Below, one piece after another: positions 9,662-17,088 of a DNA stretch of 64,000 nt. Positions within the stretch are counted from its first letter, which is position 1, and each line of letters begins with the position of its first letter. Source of the DNA: an uncultured Bacteroidales bacterium (GTDB lineage Bacteria; Bacteroidota; Bacteroidia; Bacteroidales; Bacteroidaceae); assembly GCA_902799355.1 (NCBI GenBank), contig CADCAG010000001.1, positions 46,435 to 110,434 of the forward strand, in the 5' to 3' direction. The position numbers were made by a program, and so were the translations under genes. Under the pieces are notes generated by a model, which saw only the letters and a list, made by a program, of their open reading frames with translations, was not told the DNA's origin and made no database searches.

Positions 9662-10042
9662 ATGGCAGACAAAACACGTTACTCGGATGAGGAGCTCGAG
9701 GAGTTCCGCGAGATTATTAATGAAAAGCTGACACTGGCTAAGCGTGACTATGATCAGATGATGCGCGTTCTGATGAATCAGGACTCGAACGATGTGGATG
9801 ATACATCTCCTACGTATAAGGCGTTGGAAGAGGGTAGTGCTACACAGTCAAAGGAAGAACTGATTTCGTTGGCTGCCCGTCAGCAGAAGTTCATCCAGGG
9901 GCTGAAGGCCGCTCTGACCCGTATTGAGAACAAGACCTACGGTATTGACCGCATTACGGGTAAGCTCATTCCTAAGGAGCGCCTGCGTGCCGTTCCCCAC
10001 GCTACACTCAGTGTGGAGTCAAAACTGGCTGGTAAGAAGTAG
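9662..10042 (+). CDS. TraR/DksA family protein without zinc-finger cysteines
   Basis: The 126-residue protein has the DksA layout: an N-terminal coiled-coil pair, then a short C-terminal region (ITGKLIPKERLRAVPHATL) matching the DksA finger. DksA-type proteins bind the RNA polymerase secondary channel and alter initiation, often with ppGpp. No cysteine occurs anywhere in the protein. The position that is Cys in related proteins (YGIC) is Asp (YGID), so no zinc can be held in the normal way. It starts 5 bp after ileS and ends 3 bp before lspA, so it belongs to that operon. Whether it acts on RNA polymerase is inferred from family membership. Confidence 0.85.
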   Translation: MADKTRYSDEELEEFREIINEKLTLAKRDYDQMMRVLMNQDSNDVDDTSPTYKALEEGSATQSKEELISLAARQQKFIQGLKAALTRIENKTYGIDRITGKLIPKERLRAVPHATLSVESKLAGKK

Positions 10043-10045
10043 CCG

Positions 10046-10693
10046 ATGGACAGACAGCAGATAAGAAAGCGTAGCATGTTGGTCACCCTTATCGTGGTGG
10101 GTGTTCTTATGGTAGACCAGCTCATCAAGATATGGGTGAAGACCAACATGACACTTCATGAACAGATTGAGATATTGTCGTGGTTCAAGATTGTATTTAT
10201 CGAGAACAACGGCATGGCCTACGGTATGGAGATAGGCTCTAAGCTTGTGCTGAGCCTGTTCCGTGTGGTGGCTATCAGTCTGTTGGGCTATTATATGGTA
10301 GGTCTGGTGAAGCGTCAGGTGCGTTGGGGCTATCTGGTTTGTTTGTCGATGATCTTTGCGGGAGCCATAGGCAATCTGCTGGACTCTATGTTCTACGGAT
10401 TGATATTCAATGCTTCCTCTGAGTTCTATACTTCTTATTTTGTACCCTTCGGCAGCGGCTATGCACCGTTCCTGATGGGTAAGGTGGTTGACATGTTCTA
10501 TTTTCCGCTGATAGTGACAACATGGCCAGACTGGGTACCCATGGTGGGTGGTAATCCCTATGTGTTCTTCAGTCCCATCTTCAACTTTGCTGACGCTTCC
10601 ATCTCGGTAGGTGTCGTCATCTTGTTGCTGTTCTATCGTAAGGAAATCAGTGAGTTATCACTTAAGAAAACTGTAAAGGCCGATGAGGCATAG
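10046..10693 (+). CDS. lspA: Signal peptidase II (lipoprotein signal peptidase)
   Basis: The 215-residue inner-membrane aspartic protease has four predicted membrane segments. The two catalytic aspartates are visible in GAIGNLLDS near residue 113 and FNFADASIS near 176. It removes signal peptides of prolipoproteins after lipidation of the cysteine. Between the third and fourth segments it has the longer Bacteroidetes-type insert (about 120-165). Its last codons overlap the start of the next gene, itself a predicted lipoprotein, by 11 bp. Confidence 0.93.
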   Translation: MDRQQIRKRSMLVTLIVVGVLMVDQLIKIWVKTNMTLHEQIEILSWFKIVFIENNGMAYGMEIGSKLVLSLFRVVAISLLGYYMVGLVKRQVRWGYLVCLSMIFAGAIGNLLDSMFYGLIFNASSEFYTSYFVPFGSGYAPFLMGKVVDMFYFPLIVTTWPDWVPMVGGNPYVFFSPIFNFADASISVGVVILLLFYRKEISELSLKKTVKADEA

Positions 10694-11654
10694 CGTCCCT
10701 TTGTTCCTATTGACAGTCATGATGATGGTTGTGGGTTGTAAACCTACGGTTCCATCAGAATATATCCAGCCAGATGATTTGGAGGATATCCTCTATGAGT
10801 ATCATGTGGCTGAGGCAATGGCTCGCAATGGGAACAGCATGGATGCGGACTACAATCAGACGAAGTATTTTCTGGCGGTTTTGGAGAAACACCATGTGAC
10901 AGAGGCTGACTTCGATTCGTCGCTCGTCTATTACTACACGCATGCAGAACGACTAAAGGACATCTATTCTCGTGTGCAGGAGCGCTTGGTCAATGATGCC
11001 AAGAGACTGGGTGCTTCGGTAGGCGATATCAACCGCTATTCACAGTATAATGAGACGGGAGATACTGCCAACATCTGGCGCAACGAGACGGCTATGCTGT
11101 TGATTCCTCGTCCCACGAAGAATCGTTTTGACTTTGTTGTGAAAGCGGACTCTACGTTTATGGTGGGCGACTCGTTTATGTTCCAGTTTGTCGCTGAACA
11201 TATCTGGCAAAGCGGCTCAAAAGATGCTGTGGTATGCATCAAGACAACATACGAGAAGGACAGTGTCCTCCAGTCTGTTAACCACGTATCTGTTTCTGGA
11301 ATCACGCAGTTGCGCGTTCCTTATAATAAGACTCACAAGATTAAAGAACTGCGCGGTTTCATCTACCTGCCTCAGGGAGAGGAAGATGTGGAGACACGCC
11401 GTTTGATGTTTGTTAGTCAGATACAACTCATCAGATTCCATAATAAGGAAATTCAAGAACAATATGAAAACGATTCCATCGCGGTCGACAAGACGGATAG
11501 CCTGCCACGAGTTGATGTTACCAGAGGGCCAGTGCAAGACACTCTGCGTCATAACGTTGGAACAGGGTTACGTAGTAAGAGTGCACCCTTTAGACGGGGA
11601 GGAACCTCAAACGGAGTGGCTACAGGGAAAAATCGAATTAAAAAAGCAGAATGA
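10683..11654 (+). CDS. DUF4296 domain lipoprotein
   Basis: The 323-residue protein starts with a lipoprotein signal peptide (lipobox VVGC, Cys at about residue 19), followed by the DUF4296 domain (DDLEDILYEYHVAEAMA onward, about 27-130). The rest has no recognised domain; it is beta-rich and then low-complexity. The function is unknown; the family regularly follows lspA in Bacteroidetes. The last 50 or so codons use codons that are rare elsewhere in this window (AGA, CGG, GGA, TTA). A second, more natural-looking frame is open across the same DNA from 11464 to 11694, so the true 3' end may not be simple. Confidence 0.82.
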   Translation: MRHSVPLFLLTVMMMVVGCKPTVPSEYIQPDDLEDILYEYHVAEAMARNGNSMDADYNQTKYFLAVLEKHHVTEADFDSSLVYYYTHAERLKDIYSRVQERLVNDAKRLGASVGDINRYSQYNETGDTANIWRNETAMLLIPRPTKNRFDFVVKADSTFMVGDSFMFQFVAEHIWQSGSKDAVVCIKTTYEKDSVLQSVNHVSVSGITQLRVPYNKTHKIKELRGFIYLPQGEEDVETRRLMFVSQIQLIRFHNKEIQEQYENDSIAVDKTDSLPRVDVTRGPVQDTLRHNVGTGLRSKSAPFRRGGTSNGVATGKNRIKKAE

Positions 11655-11694
11655 TGGCCTTCGGGCTTATTATAAAGGGAAACTACTAACTTAA
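11464..11694 (+). CDS. Possible small protein overlapping the DUF4296 gene
   Basis: A 76-codon frame opens at ATG 11464 in the +1 frame relative to the DUF4296 gene, runs past that gene's stop, and ends 12 bp before the permease gene. Its predicted product reads like a compact folded protein (HELMLPEGQCKTL, EQGYVVRVHPLDGE, EWLQGKIELKK, GLRAYYKGKLL), and its codon use in the last 50 codons is more ordinary than that of the annotated frame. ATG 11515 is an alternative start. I do not recognise the family. It could be a real overlapping gene, or a sign that the DUF4296 frame is shifted near its end. Confidence 0.45.
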   Translation: MKTIPSRSTRRIACHELMLPEGQCKTLCVITLEQGYVVRVHPLDGEEPQTEWLQGKIELKKQNDGLRAYYKGKLLT

Positions 11695-11706
11695 ATTAGA
11701 AAGACT

Positions 11707-13035
11707 ATGAATACGAAAGTACGTTTAGCAATCATGAACTTCTTGGAGTTCGCTGTGTGGGGTGCTTATCTCACCTGTATGGGAAACTATCTTGGTATTG
11801 CCGGATTAGGTGACAAGATTTCCTGGTTCTATGCTATTCAAGGTATTGTCAGCATCTTCATGCCTACGTTGATGGGTATCGTTGCTGATAAGTACATACA
11901 GCCGCAACGTCTGTTGGGCTTGTGCCATTTAGTGGCTGGCGCCTTCATGATTGGTTGCTGGTGGATGGGCGAACAGGTCGGATTCGGCAATGAACTGGCT
12001 GACAAGTCATTGTTCATTGCACTCTACACCTTGAGTGTCGCCTTCTATATGCCTACCATCGCACTGACCAATACGGCTGCCTTTGCCATTCTGAAGAAGG
12101 ATGGCTTGGATACCGTCAAGGATTTCCCACCCATCCGTGTGTTGGGAACTGTCGGTTTCATCGCTACCATGTGGTTCGTCAACTGTGCCTTCATTGATGA
12201 CAGCGGTTTCGGATTCACGCTGGCTGAGAACGCCCATAAGTTCCAGTATACCTATATGCAGTTCTTTGTATCTGGTGTGCTGAGTCTCGTACTCTTTGCG
12301 TACTGCTTCACACTTCCTGAGTGTAAGCTGGAAAAGAAGGAAGGTAAGGTATCGCTGGCAGAGAGCTTGGGGCTCAACGCTTTTAAGCTCTTCAAGCGCA
12401 AGCAGATGGCGCTGTTCTTTATCTTCTCAGCATTGCTGGGTATGTGCTTGCAGGTGACCAATGGTTTCGCTGGTCCTTTTCTGACCAGTTTCAAGGGAAC
12501 ACCTGAGTTTGCAGACTCTTTCGCTGCTAACAATGCAACCATGCTGACCTCTATCTCTCAGATTAGTGAGGCCTGCTGCATCCTGATGATTCCATTCTTC
12601 CTGAAGCGTTTCGGTATTAAGGTGGTGATGCTCATGTCACTGTTTGCATGGGTGTTCCGCTTTGGATTCTTCGGTATTGGTGATCCTGCTATGCCTGGTG
12701 TCATCTTCTTCATCCTGTCGTGTGTCGTCTATGGTGTCGCCTTCGACTTCTTCAATGTCTCGGGTGGTATCTTCGTCGACCAGGAGTGTGATCCGAAAAT
12801 CAAAGCCTCTGCGCAGGGACTGTTTATGATGATGACCAACGGACTGGGCGCTACCATCGGTACTTTGGCGGCTGGCGAGATTGTGAATAGCTTCTGCCAT
12901 TGGGAAGGCGGCTATCTCGTTGGCGACTGGCAGACATGCTGGTTCACCTTTGCAGCCTTTGCATTGGTGGTTGGCATCGCTTTCGCCGTTGTCTTCAAGC
13001 CAGAGAAGAAACCCATCACTGAAATCAAGCATTAA
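11707..13035 (+). CDS. Nucleoside permease, MFS (NupG/NHS family)
   Basis: The 442-residue protein is a 12-helix major facilitator of the nucleoside:H+ symporter family. The opening stretch (IMNFLEFAVWGAYLTCMGNYL) and the later GGIFVDQECDPKIKASAQGLF segment are characteristic of NupG/XapB relatives, as is the conserved DFFNVSGG region. It should import nucleosides across the inner membrane; the specific substrate is not determinable. Its stop codon and the rsmE start overlap by one base (TAATG), so the two are coupled. Confidence 0.87.
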   Translation: MNTKVRLAIMNFLEFAVWGAYLTCMGNYLGIAGLGDKISWFYAIQGIVSIFMPTLMGIVADKYIQPQRLLGLCHLVAGAFMIGCWWMGEQVGFGNELADKSLFIALYTLSVAFYMPTIALTNTAAFAILKKDGLDTVKDFPPIRVLGTVGFIATMWFVNCAFIDDSGFGFTLAENAHKFQYTYMQFFVSGVLSLVLFAYCFTLPECKLEKKEGKVSLAESLGLNAFKLFKRKQMALFFIFSALLGMCLQVTNGFAGPFLTSFKGTPEFADSFAANNATMLTSISQISEACCILMIPFFLKRFGIKVVMLMSLFAWVFRFGFFGIGDPAMPGVIFFILSCVVYGVAFDFFNVSGGIFVDQECDPKIKASAQGLFMMMTNGLGATIGTLAAGEIVNSFCHWEGGYLVGDWQTCWFTFAAFALVVGIAFAVVFKPEKKPITEIKH

Positions 13036-13757
13036 TGAAAGAAGTCAGATTCTTCTACGTCCCCAATGCAGCCACTCAGACAGAGCTGCCTGCTGATGAA
13101 GCCACGCACGCACTGCGTGTGCTTCGTCTGCATGAGGGTGACGAGATGATGCTGATGGATGGTGTCGGCAGCTACTATCGTGCTGAGGTGACACTGGCTC
13201 ATGGCCACCACTGTCAATATGATATCAAGGAAACGCTTCCTCAAGAGCGTCAATGGCAGGGACATGTGCATCTAGCCATCGCTCCCACCAAGATGATGGA
13301 TCGCATGGAGTGGATGTTGGAGAAGGCTGTAGAGGTGGGTGTCGACGAGATATCTTTCCTGGACTGTCAGTTCTCAGAGCGTACTGTCGTCAAGTTACCT
13401 CGTGCAGAGAAAATCGTCATTGCTGCCACCAAGCAGAGTCATAAAGCATGGCTTACGACGCTCAACGAGATAACTGCGCTTGATGATTTCATCCGACAGC
13501 CACGAACAGGTCGCAAGTATATTGCCCACTGCTATGAGGATATCCCTCGCAGTTACCTGTTTGACGAACTCCGTCAGCAACTGGATGCAGAGGATGCTTT
13601 GGTGCTGGTTGGTCCTGAAGGAGACTTTTCTATCGATGAGGTGCGTAGAGCAGTAGCCAACGGCTATCAGTCTGTCCATCTCGGAAAGAGTCGCCTGCGT
13701 ACTGAGACGGCAGGGCTTGCCGCTGTGATGATGATGCAACTATCTAAAGAACAATAA
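13035..13757 (+). CDS. rsmE: 16S rRNA (uracil1498-N3)-methyltransferase RsmE
   Basis: The 240-residue protein has the RsmE arrangement: an N-terminal PUA-like domain (HALRVLRLHEGDEMMLMDG) and a C-terminal SPOUT knot domain with LVGPEGDFSIDEV near residue 193 and LGKSRLRTETAGLAA near 216. It methylates U1498 of 16S rRNA. Its ATG overlaps the permease stop by one base. The length is normal. Confidence 0.94.
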   Translation: MKEVRFFYVPNAATQTELPADEATHALRVLRLHEGDEMMLMDGVGSYYRAEVTLAHGHHCQYDIKETLPQERQWQGHVHLAIAPTKMMDRMEWMLEKAVEVGVDEISFLDCQFSERTVVKLPRAEKIVIAATKQSHKAWLTTLNEITALDDFIRQPRTGRKYIAHCYEDIPRSYLFDELRQQLDAEDALVLVGPEGDFSIDEVRRAVANGYQSVHLGKSRLRTETAGLAAVMMMQLSKEQ

Positions 13758-13789
13758 TATATAGAACCAATAAACAATAATAGTACTAT

Positions 13790-15130
13790 ATGACTGACGA
13801 AAAAATCATGGCAACCATCAAACCCGATGGGGAGTGCTGGCAGCCGGAACTGGAGAAAATGCCACGTAAACAGCTCGAAGAGCTGCAAGTTAAGAAACTC
13901 AAGGAGAGTCTCAACGTAGCCTTGAAGTCACCGTTCTACAAGAAACGCTTGGGTGAGTTAGGCATTACGGCTGATTCTATTAATAGTCTTGAGGACCTGC
14001 GTAAGATTCCGTTTACTACGAAGCAGGATTTGCGCGACAACTATCCCTACGGCTTGGTAGGCGGCAATCTCGATGACGCCGTGCGTATTCACTCTACCAG
14101 TGGTACAACGGGTAACCCTTGTGTTGTTGTCTATTCTGAGCACGATATCTGCTCGTGGGCTAATATGATTGCCCGCAACCTGTATATGGTGGGCTGTCGC
14201 AAGAGTGACGTTTTCCAGAACTCCAGCGGCTATGGTATGTTTACTGGTGGTCTCGGATTCCAGTATGGTGCTGAGTGGCTGGGCGCTATGACGGTACCTG
14301 CTGCTGCTGGTAACTCGAAGCGTCAGATTAAGTTCATCAAGGACTTTGGTACTACCGCTCTCCATGCCATTCCTTCTTATGCCATCCGTCTGGCAGAGGT
14401 GTTCCAGGAGGAAGGTATTGATCCTCGTAGCACCAAGCTTCGTACCTTGTGTATTGGTGCTGAGCCTCATACTGAGGAACAGCGTCAGCGTATTGAGCGC
14501 ATGTTGGGTGTCAAGGCTTACAACTCGTTTGGTATGACGGAGATGAACGGCCCTGGCGTCGCTTTCGAGTGTAAGTATCAGGAAGGTATGCACCTGTGGG
14601 AGGACAACTATATTGTCGAGATTGTTGATCCAGACACCTTCGAACCAGTGCCCGATGGCGAGATTGGTGAGATGGTGCTGACCACCCTCGATCGTACCAT
14701 GATGCCAATCCTGCGTTACCGTACGCGTGACCTTACGCGCATCATTCCTGGTGAGTGTAAGTGTGGACGTACCCATCGCCGTATTGACCGCATCAAGGGT
14801 CGTACCGACGATATGTTCATCATCAAGGGTGTTAACGTATTCCCCATGCAGGTGGAGAAGATTCTTGTTCAGTATCCTGGCTTGGGTAGCAACTACCTTA
14901 TCACGCTCGATACGGAGGATGACAACGACATCATGACTGTTGAGGTTGAGCTTGATGGCCTGAATACCGATGTCTTCCCTGAACTGCAGAAGATGACGAA
15001 GGATATCCAGCGTGCCTTGAAGGACGAGATCCTGCTCACACCACGTGTGAAACTTGTCAAGAAAGGCTCTCTGCCTGTCAGTGAAGGAAAGGCTGTACGT
15101 GTTCACGATTTAAGACCGGGTAGGGGATAA
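13790..15130 (+). CDS. Phenylacetate-CoA ligase family (PaaK-like)
   Basis: The 446-residue adenylate-forming enzyme shows the AMP-binding P-loop HSTSGTTGNP near residue 103, YNSFGMTEMNGPG near 247, the hinge region RYRTRDLTR near 305, and the C-terminal PaaK domain with a final lysine-bearing segment (SEGKAVRVHDLRPG). A small Cys-containing site (GECKCGRTHRR) is also typical. It activates aryl acids such as phenylacetate, or indole-acetate products of aromatic amino acid fermentation, to CoA thioesters. No indolepyruvate oxidoreductase gene is next to it here, so the pathway link is only inferred. It follows rsmE by 32 bp. Confidence 0.9.
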   Translation: MTDEKIMATIKPDGECWQPELEKMPRKQLEELQVKKLKESLNVALKSPFYKKRLGELGITADSINSLEDLRKIPFTTKQDLRDNYPYGLVGGNLDDAVRIHSTSGTTGNPCVVVYSEHDICSWANMIARNLYMVGCRKSDVFQNSSGYGMFTGGLGFQYGAEWLGAMTVPAAAGNSKRQIKFIKDFGTTALHAIPSYAIRLAEVFQEEGIDPRSTKLRTLCIGAEPHTEEQRQRIERMLGVKAYNSFGMTEMNGPGVAFECKYQEGMHLWEDNYIVEIVDPDTFEPVPDGEIGEMVLTTLDRTMMPILRYRTRDLTRIIPGECKCGRTHRRIDRIKGRTDDMFIIKGVNVFPMQVEKILVQYPGLGSNYLITLDTEDDNDIMTVEVELDGLNTDVFPELQKMTKDIQRALKDEILLTPRVKLVKKGSLPVSEGKAVRVHDLRPGRG

Positions 15131-15133
15131 GGG

Positions 15134-15168
15134 AATTGATAATTGAAAATTGAGAATTGAGAATGAGG
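15134..15168 (+). repeat. Heptanucleotide tandem repeat (AATTGAN) ending in a start codon
   Basis: Four exact-phase 7-bp units (AATTGAT, AATTGAA, AATTGAG, AATTGAG) are followed by a degenerate fifth, AATGAGG, which contains the ATG of the DUF3256 gene at 15163. A change in copy number would alter the leader without altering the protein. Confidence 0.85.
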
Positions 15169-15720
15169 CAATTTCTTTTTTCGATGTTGCTATTGCTTGC
15201 TAACGGTGTCTTCGCCCACGCCCAGACAACTATGGGCGAAGCACTGAAAAGCATGCCAGACTCGCTGATGCCTTATCTGTCGCATAACAACCGATTGGAT
15301 TGCATCGACTTCTGTGAAGCTAATATGAAGGCTGAGGTTCGTAATGCTCTTGAAGGAAAAAGTGAACTCCTTCAGCTGACCTCCAGCTATGCTTTGTTCC
15401 GTCTGAACGATGCTTCTACGGTGGAACTATGTTTGTTGGAAGCAGATAGTCGACAGCTCATTTGCATGATTCAAACCTATGGTACAGACTTGCGCGAAAG
15501 CGTCATCTCTTTCTATACTACTTCCTGGCAGCAATTGCCCACGGGACAGTTTCTTTCCATTGCCAATCAGCAGTATGTTGCTCAGTATGATGCCGAGCAA
15601 AACGCTCTGACTCTTGAGAGCAACCACTACTTGGATCGTCCGGCTATGGAAGAACAGAAAGAGGTGGGAAAAGTGCAAATAAAATTTAAATGGATAAACG
15701 GCGAGTTTAAGAAAAGTTAA
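15163..15720 (+). CDS. DUF3256 family secreted protein
   Basis: The 185-residue protein starts with a signal peptide (FLFSMLLLLANGVFAHAQ, cleavage about residue 20) and continues as a DUF3256 domain, with MPDSLMPYLSHNNRLDCIDF near 30 and a beta-rich C-terminal half. It is predicted periplasmic; its function is unknown. I chose ATG 15163 over the in-frame TTG at 15157, because it gives the standard signal peptide. The start codon lies within a tandem heptamer repeat. Confidence 0.82.
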   Translation: MRQFLFSMLLLLANGVFAHAQTTMGEALKSMPDSLMPYLSHNNRLDCIDFCEANMKAEVRNALEGKSELLQLTSSYALFRLNDASTVELCLLEADSRQLICMIQTYGTDLRESVISFYTTSWQQLPTGQFLSIANQQYVAQYDAEQNALTLESNHYLDRPAMEEQKEVGKVQIKFKWINGEFKKS

Positions 15721-15747
15721 ACTTCTATAGTAAAATGCCCTGAAAAC

Positions 15748-15778
15748 TTGCAGATTGTAAGAAATAGTAGTATTTTTG
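15748..15778 (+). promoter_or_regulatory. Promoter of a putative small RNA
   Basis: CTTG at 15747-15750 and TATTTTTG at 15771-15778 are separated by 20 bp, a good Bacteroidetes promoter match. No coding sequence follows on this strand; the next feature is a hairpin with a T tract at 15824-15850. Confidence 0.6.
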
Positions 15779-15783
15779 CAGTG

Positions 15784-15851
15784 TGTTTTTCATGGTATTA
15801 GATTATTAAGGTTAATTTAAAAGTTGATTGTCGTGAGACAATCAATTTTTA
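15784..15851 (+). ncRNA. Putative stand-alone small RNA of about 68 nt
   Basis: The segment lies between a promoter (-7 box ending 15778) and an intrinsic terminator. The terminator has perfect 9-bp arms (TTGATTGTC at 15824-15832, GACAATCAA at 15837-15845), a GTGA loop and a T tract. The predicted transcript begins with a short unstructured region holding GGTATTAG (15794-15801) and TTAAGGTTAA (15806-15815). No plus-strand gene follows, and the converging L27 gene ends at 15973. Small promoter-to-terminator RNAs with this look are known in Bacteroidetes (for example the FopS paralogous family), but I cannot confirm membership. Start and end are inferred to within a few bases. Confidence 0.55.
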
Positions 15852-15910
15852 TTTGTGCCTATCTGAAGTATCTTTATGATGTCTAATAATGAAGGATTAA
15901 AGCATAGAGA

Positions 15911-15934
15911 AAGGGAACCCGAATGGGCTCCCTT
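15911..15934 (-). terminator. Intrinsic terminator of the L21-L27 operon
   Basis: Ten-bp arms (AAGGGAACCC and GGGCTCCCTT) with a single A-C mismatch and a GAAT loop lie 39 bp beyond the L27 stop. T-rich sequence on the plus side (TTCTTGTTTG) means it may act in both directions. Confidence 0.7.
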
Positions 15935-15972
15935 TTCTTGTTTGTTTGGAATAAATTATTTGTTTTGTTCTC

Positions 15973-16236
15973 TTAGGCCTGAGCTTCAGGAATTACAGAA
16001 ACATAACTCTTGTCGCGCTTGCCCTTGTGGAACTCTACGGTTCCATCAACCAGAGCGTAAAGAGTATCGTCCTTACCCATAGCAACATTGTTACCTGCGT
16101 TGTGCTTAGAACCACGCTGACGAACGATGATGTTGCCTGCTACTACCTTCTGACCGCCAAAAATCTTGATGCCCAGTCGCTGAGCTGCACTCTCGCGGCC
16201 GTTCTTAGAACTACCTACACCTTTTTTATGTGCCAT
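15973..16236 (-). CDS. rpmA: 50S ribosomal protein L27
   Basis: The 87-residue protein begins [16 protein letters not shown] and continues with [10 protein letters not shown] and NIIVRQRG, which are unmistakable L27 signatures. It reaches the peptidyl-transferase centre of the large subunit. The N-terminus starts directly at MAHKK, so there is no cleavable extension of the Firmicutes kind. It lies 20 bp downstream of rplU in the usual L21-L27 order. Confidence 0.97.
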   Translation of the reverse strand: MAHKKGVGSSKNGRESAAQRLGIKIFGGQKVVAGNIIVRQRGSKHNAGNNVAMGKDDTLYALVDGTVEFHKGKRDKSYVSVIPEAQA

Positions 16237-16256
16237 AATGTTGTTCCTCCTACGTT

Positions 16257-16574
16257 TTAAGCGATTACTGATTTAACTTCTACCTGGGTGTACTGCTGAC
16301 GGTGACCGTTGCGCTTGCGAGAGTCCTTACGACGCTTCATCTTGAACACGATAACCTTCTCACCCTTTACGAGTGGATTAACCACTTCGCATACTACCTT
16401 TGCACCGTCTACGGTGGGTGCGCCTACCTGTACTGAACCTTCTTTGTCGACAAGCAGTACCTTGTCGAATTCAACAGTCTTACCGGCTTCCACATCTTTC
16501 ATGTGGTTTACGAAGAGCTTCTTGCCCTCTTCAACCTTGAACTGTTGACCGTTGATCTCTACAATTGCGTACAT
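16257..16574 (-). CDS. rplU: 50S ribosomal protein L21
   Basis: The 105-residue protein starts [14 protein letters not shown] and contains [21 protein letters not shown], the conserved 23S rRNA-binding region. The frame is open a further 73 codons upstream, but that stretch covers a promoter and hairpin and has no L21 homology, so ATG 16574 is the start. Two promoters and a structured leader precede it. Confidence 0.96.
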   Translation of the reverse strand: MYAIVEINGQQFKVEEGKKLFVNHMKDVEAGKTVEFDKVLLVDKEGSVQVGAPTVDGAKVVCEVVNPLVKGEKVIVFKMKRRKDSRKRNGHRQQYTQVEVKSVIA

Positions 16575-16660
16575 TGTTTTTAATTGTTTAACGGGTTTTT
16601 CTGCGTGGCGTGTCACCTCGTGCGACAGCTTCTTTGAGCCACTACAGACCAAATCGGCTG

Positions 16661-16692
16661 CAAAGGTACGAAAAAGTGAGCAAAATACCAAA
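16661..16692 (-). promoter_or_regulatory. Proximal promoter of rplU-rpmA
   Basis: On the minus strand TTTG (16689-16692) and TACCTTTG (16661-16668) are separated by 20 bp. Transcripts from here skip the distal leader hairpin. Confidence 0.7.
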
Positions 16693-16754
16693 AGAAATAC
16701 CATTTTTTTTGTTTTTTCGAGCGTAAGTACCTTTTCTGCCCTATAAAAACATAA

Positions 16755-16840
16755 AGCGGTGACCCTCACAGGCAACCGCTCTATAATCTTCAATAGGTAT
16801 TAGTCCTTTTTAAGGTAAAAAGATTGTTTTCAGGATAACG
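16755..16840 (-). promoter_or_regulatory. Structured leader of the L21-L27 operon (possible attenuator)
   Basis: Downstream of the distal promoter the minus strand reads, in order: ACAATC, ACCTTAA (16810-16816), CTAATACC (16796-16803), then a strong hairpin with AGCGGT/ACCGCT outer arms (16755-16780) followed by a T-rich stretch (TTTATGTTTTTATAG). The hairpin plus U-rich tail looks like an attenuator. Ribosomal protein leaders are commonly autoregulated, but no binding site for L21 itself can be shown. The two sequence blocks are complementary to blocks in the small RNA at 15.79 kb. Confidence 0.5.
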
Positions 16841-16844
16841 TTTG

Positions 16845-16876
16845 CAAAGGTACGACTATTTTTTGTATTCACCAAA
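16845..16876 (-). promoter_or_regulatory. Distal promoter of rplU-rpmA
   Basis: On the minus strand TTTG (16873-16876) and TACCTTTG (16845-16852) are separated by 20 bp, about 270 bp upstream of rplU. It would transcribe the structured leader. Confidence 0.75.
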
Positions 16877-17021
16877 ACTTTTGGGCAATATTTTGTTTCT
16901 TTTTAACTGTGTGCCCACACATTTGTATAATTTTTGTAAAAGAGTGGGTGTTTAGGTGCAGTTTTCTGTGTTTTATCTAAGAAAATGTGTCGTTTGTCTT
17001 GAGTCAAAAAATGAAAAACAC

Positions 17022-17046
17022 CGCCAATCTTTGATGACTGACGGCG
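17022..17046 (-). terminator. Probable terminator after rpiB
   Basis: On the minus strand a 7-bp stem with one bulge (CGCCGTC against GATTGGCG) is followed by GTGTTTTTCATTTTTTG. It lies about 43 bp beyond the rpiB stop. Confidence 0.5.
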
Positions 17047-17088
17047 CTTTGATTATTAGATACTGTTTCTTATTTCCGATTCTGTGTC

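Noticed and set aside
13958-15106. 382-codon open frame antisense to the PaaK-like gene
   Set aside because: It lies entirely inside a well-supported enzyme gene and shows no family motif.
15876-16082. 68-codon frame on the plus strand over the L27 terminator
   Set aside because: It includes the terminator hairpin and the antisense of L27, and has no protein-like pattern.
16575-16793. 73-codon N-terminal extension of L21
   Set aside because: It covers a promoter, a hairpin and A/T-rich leader; L21 homology starts at MYAIVEING.
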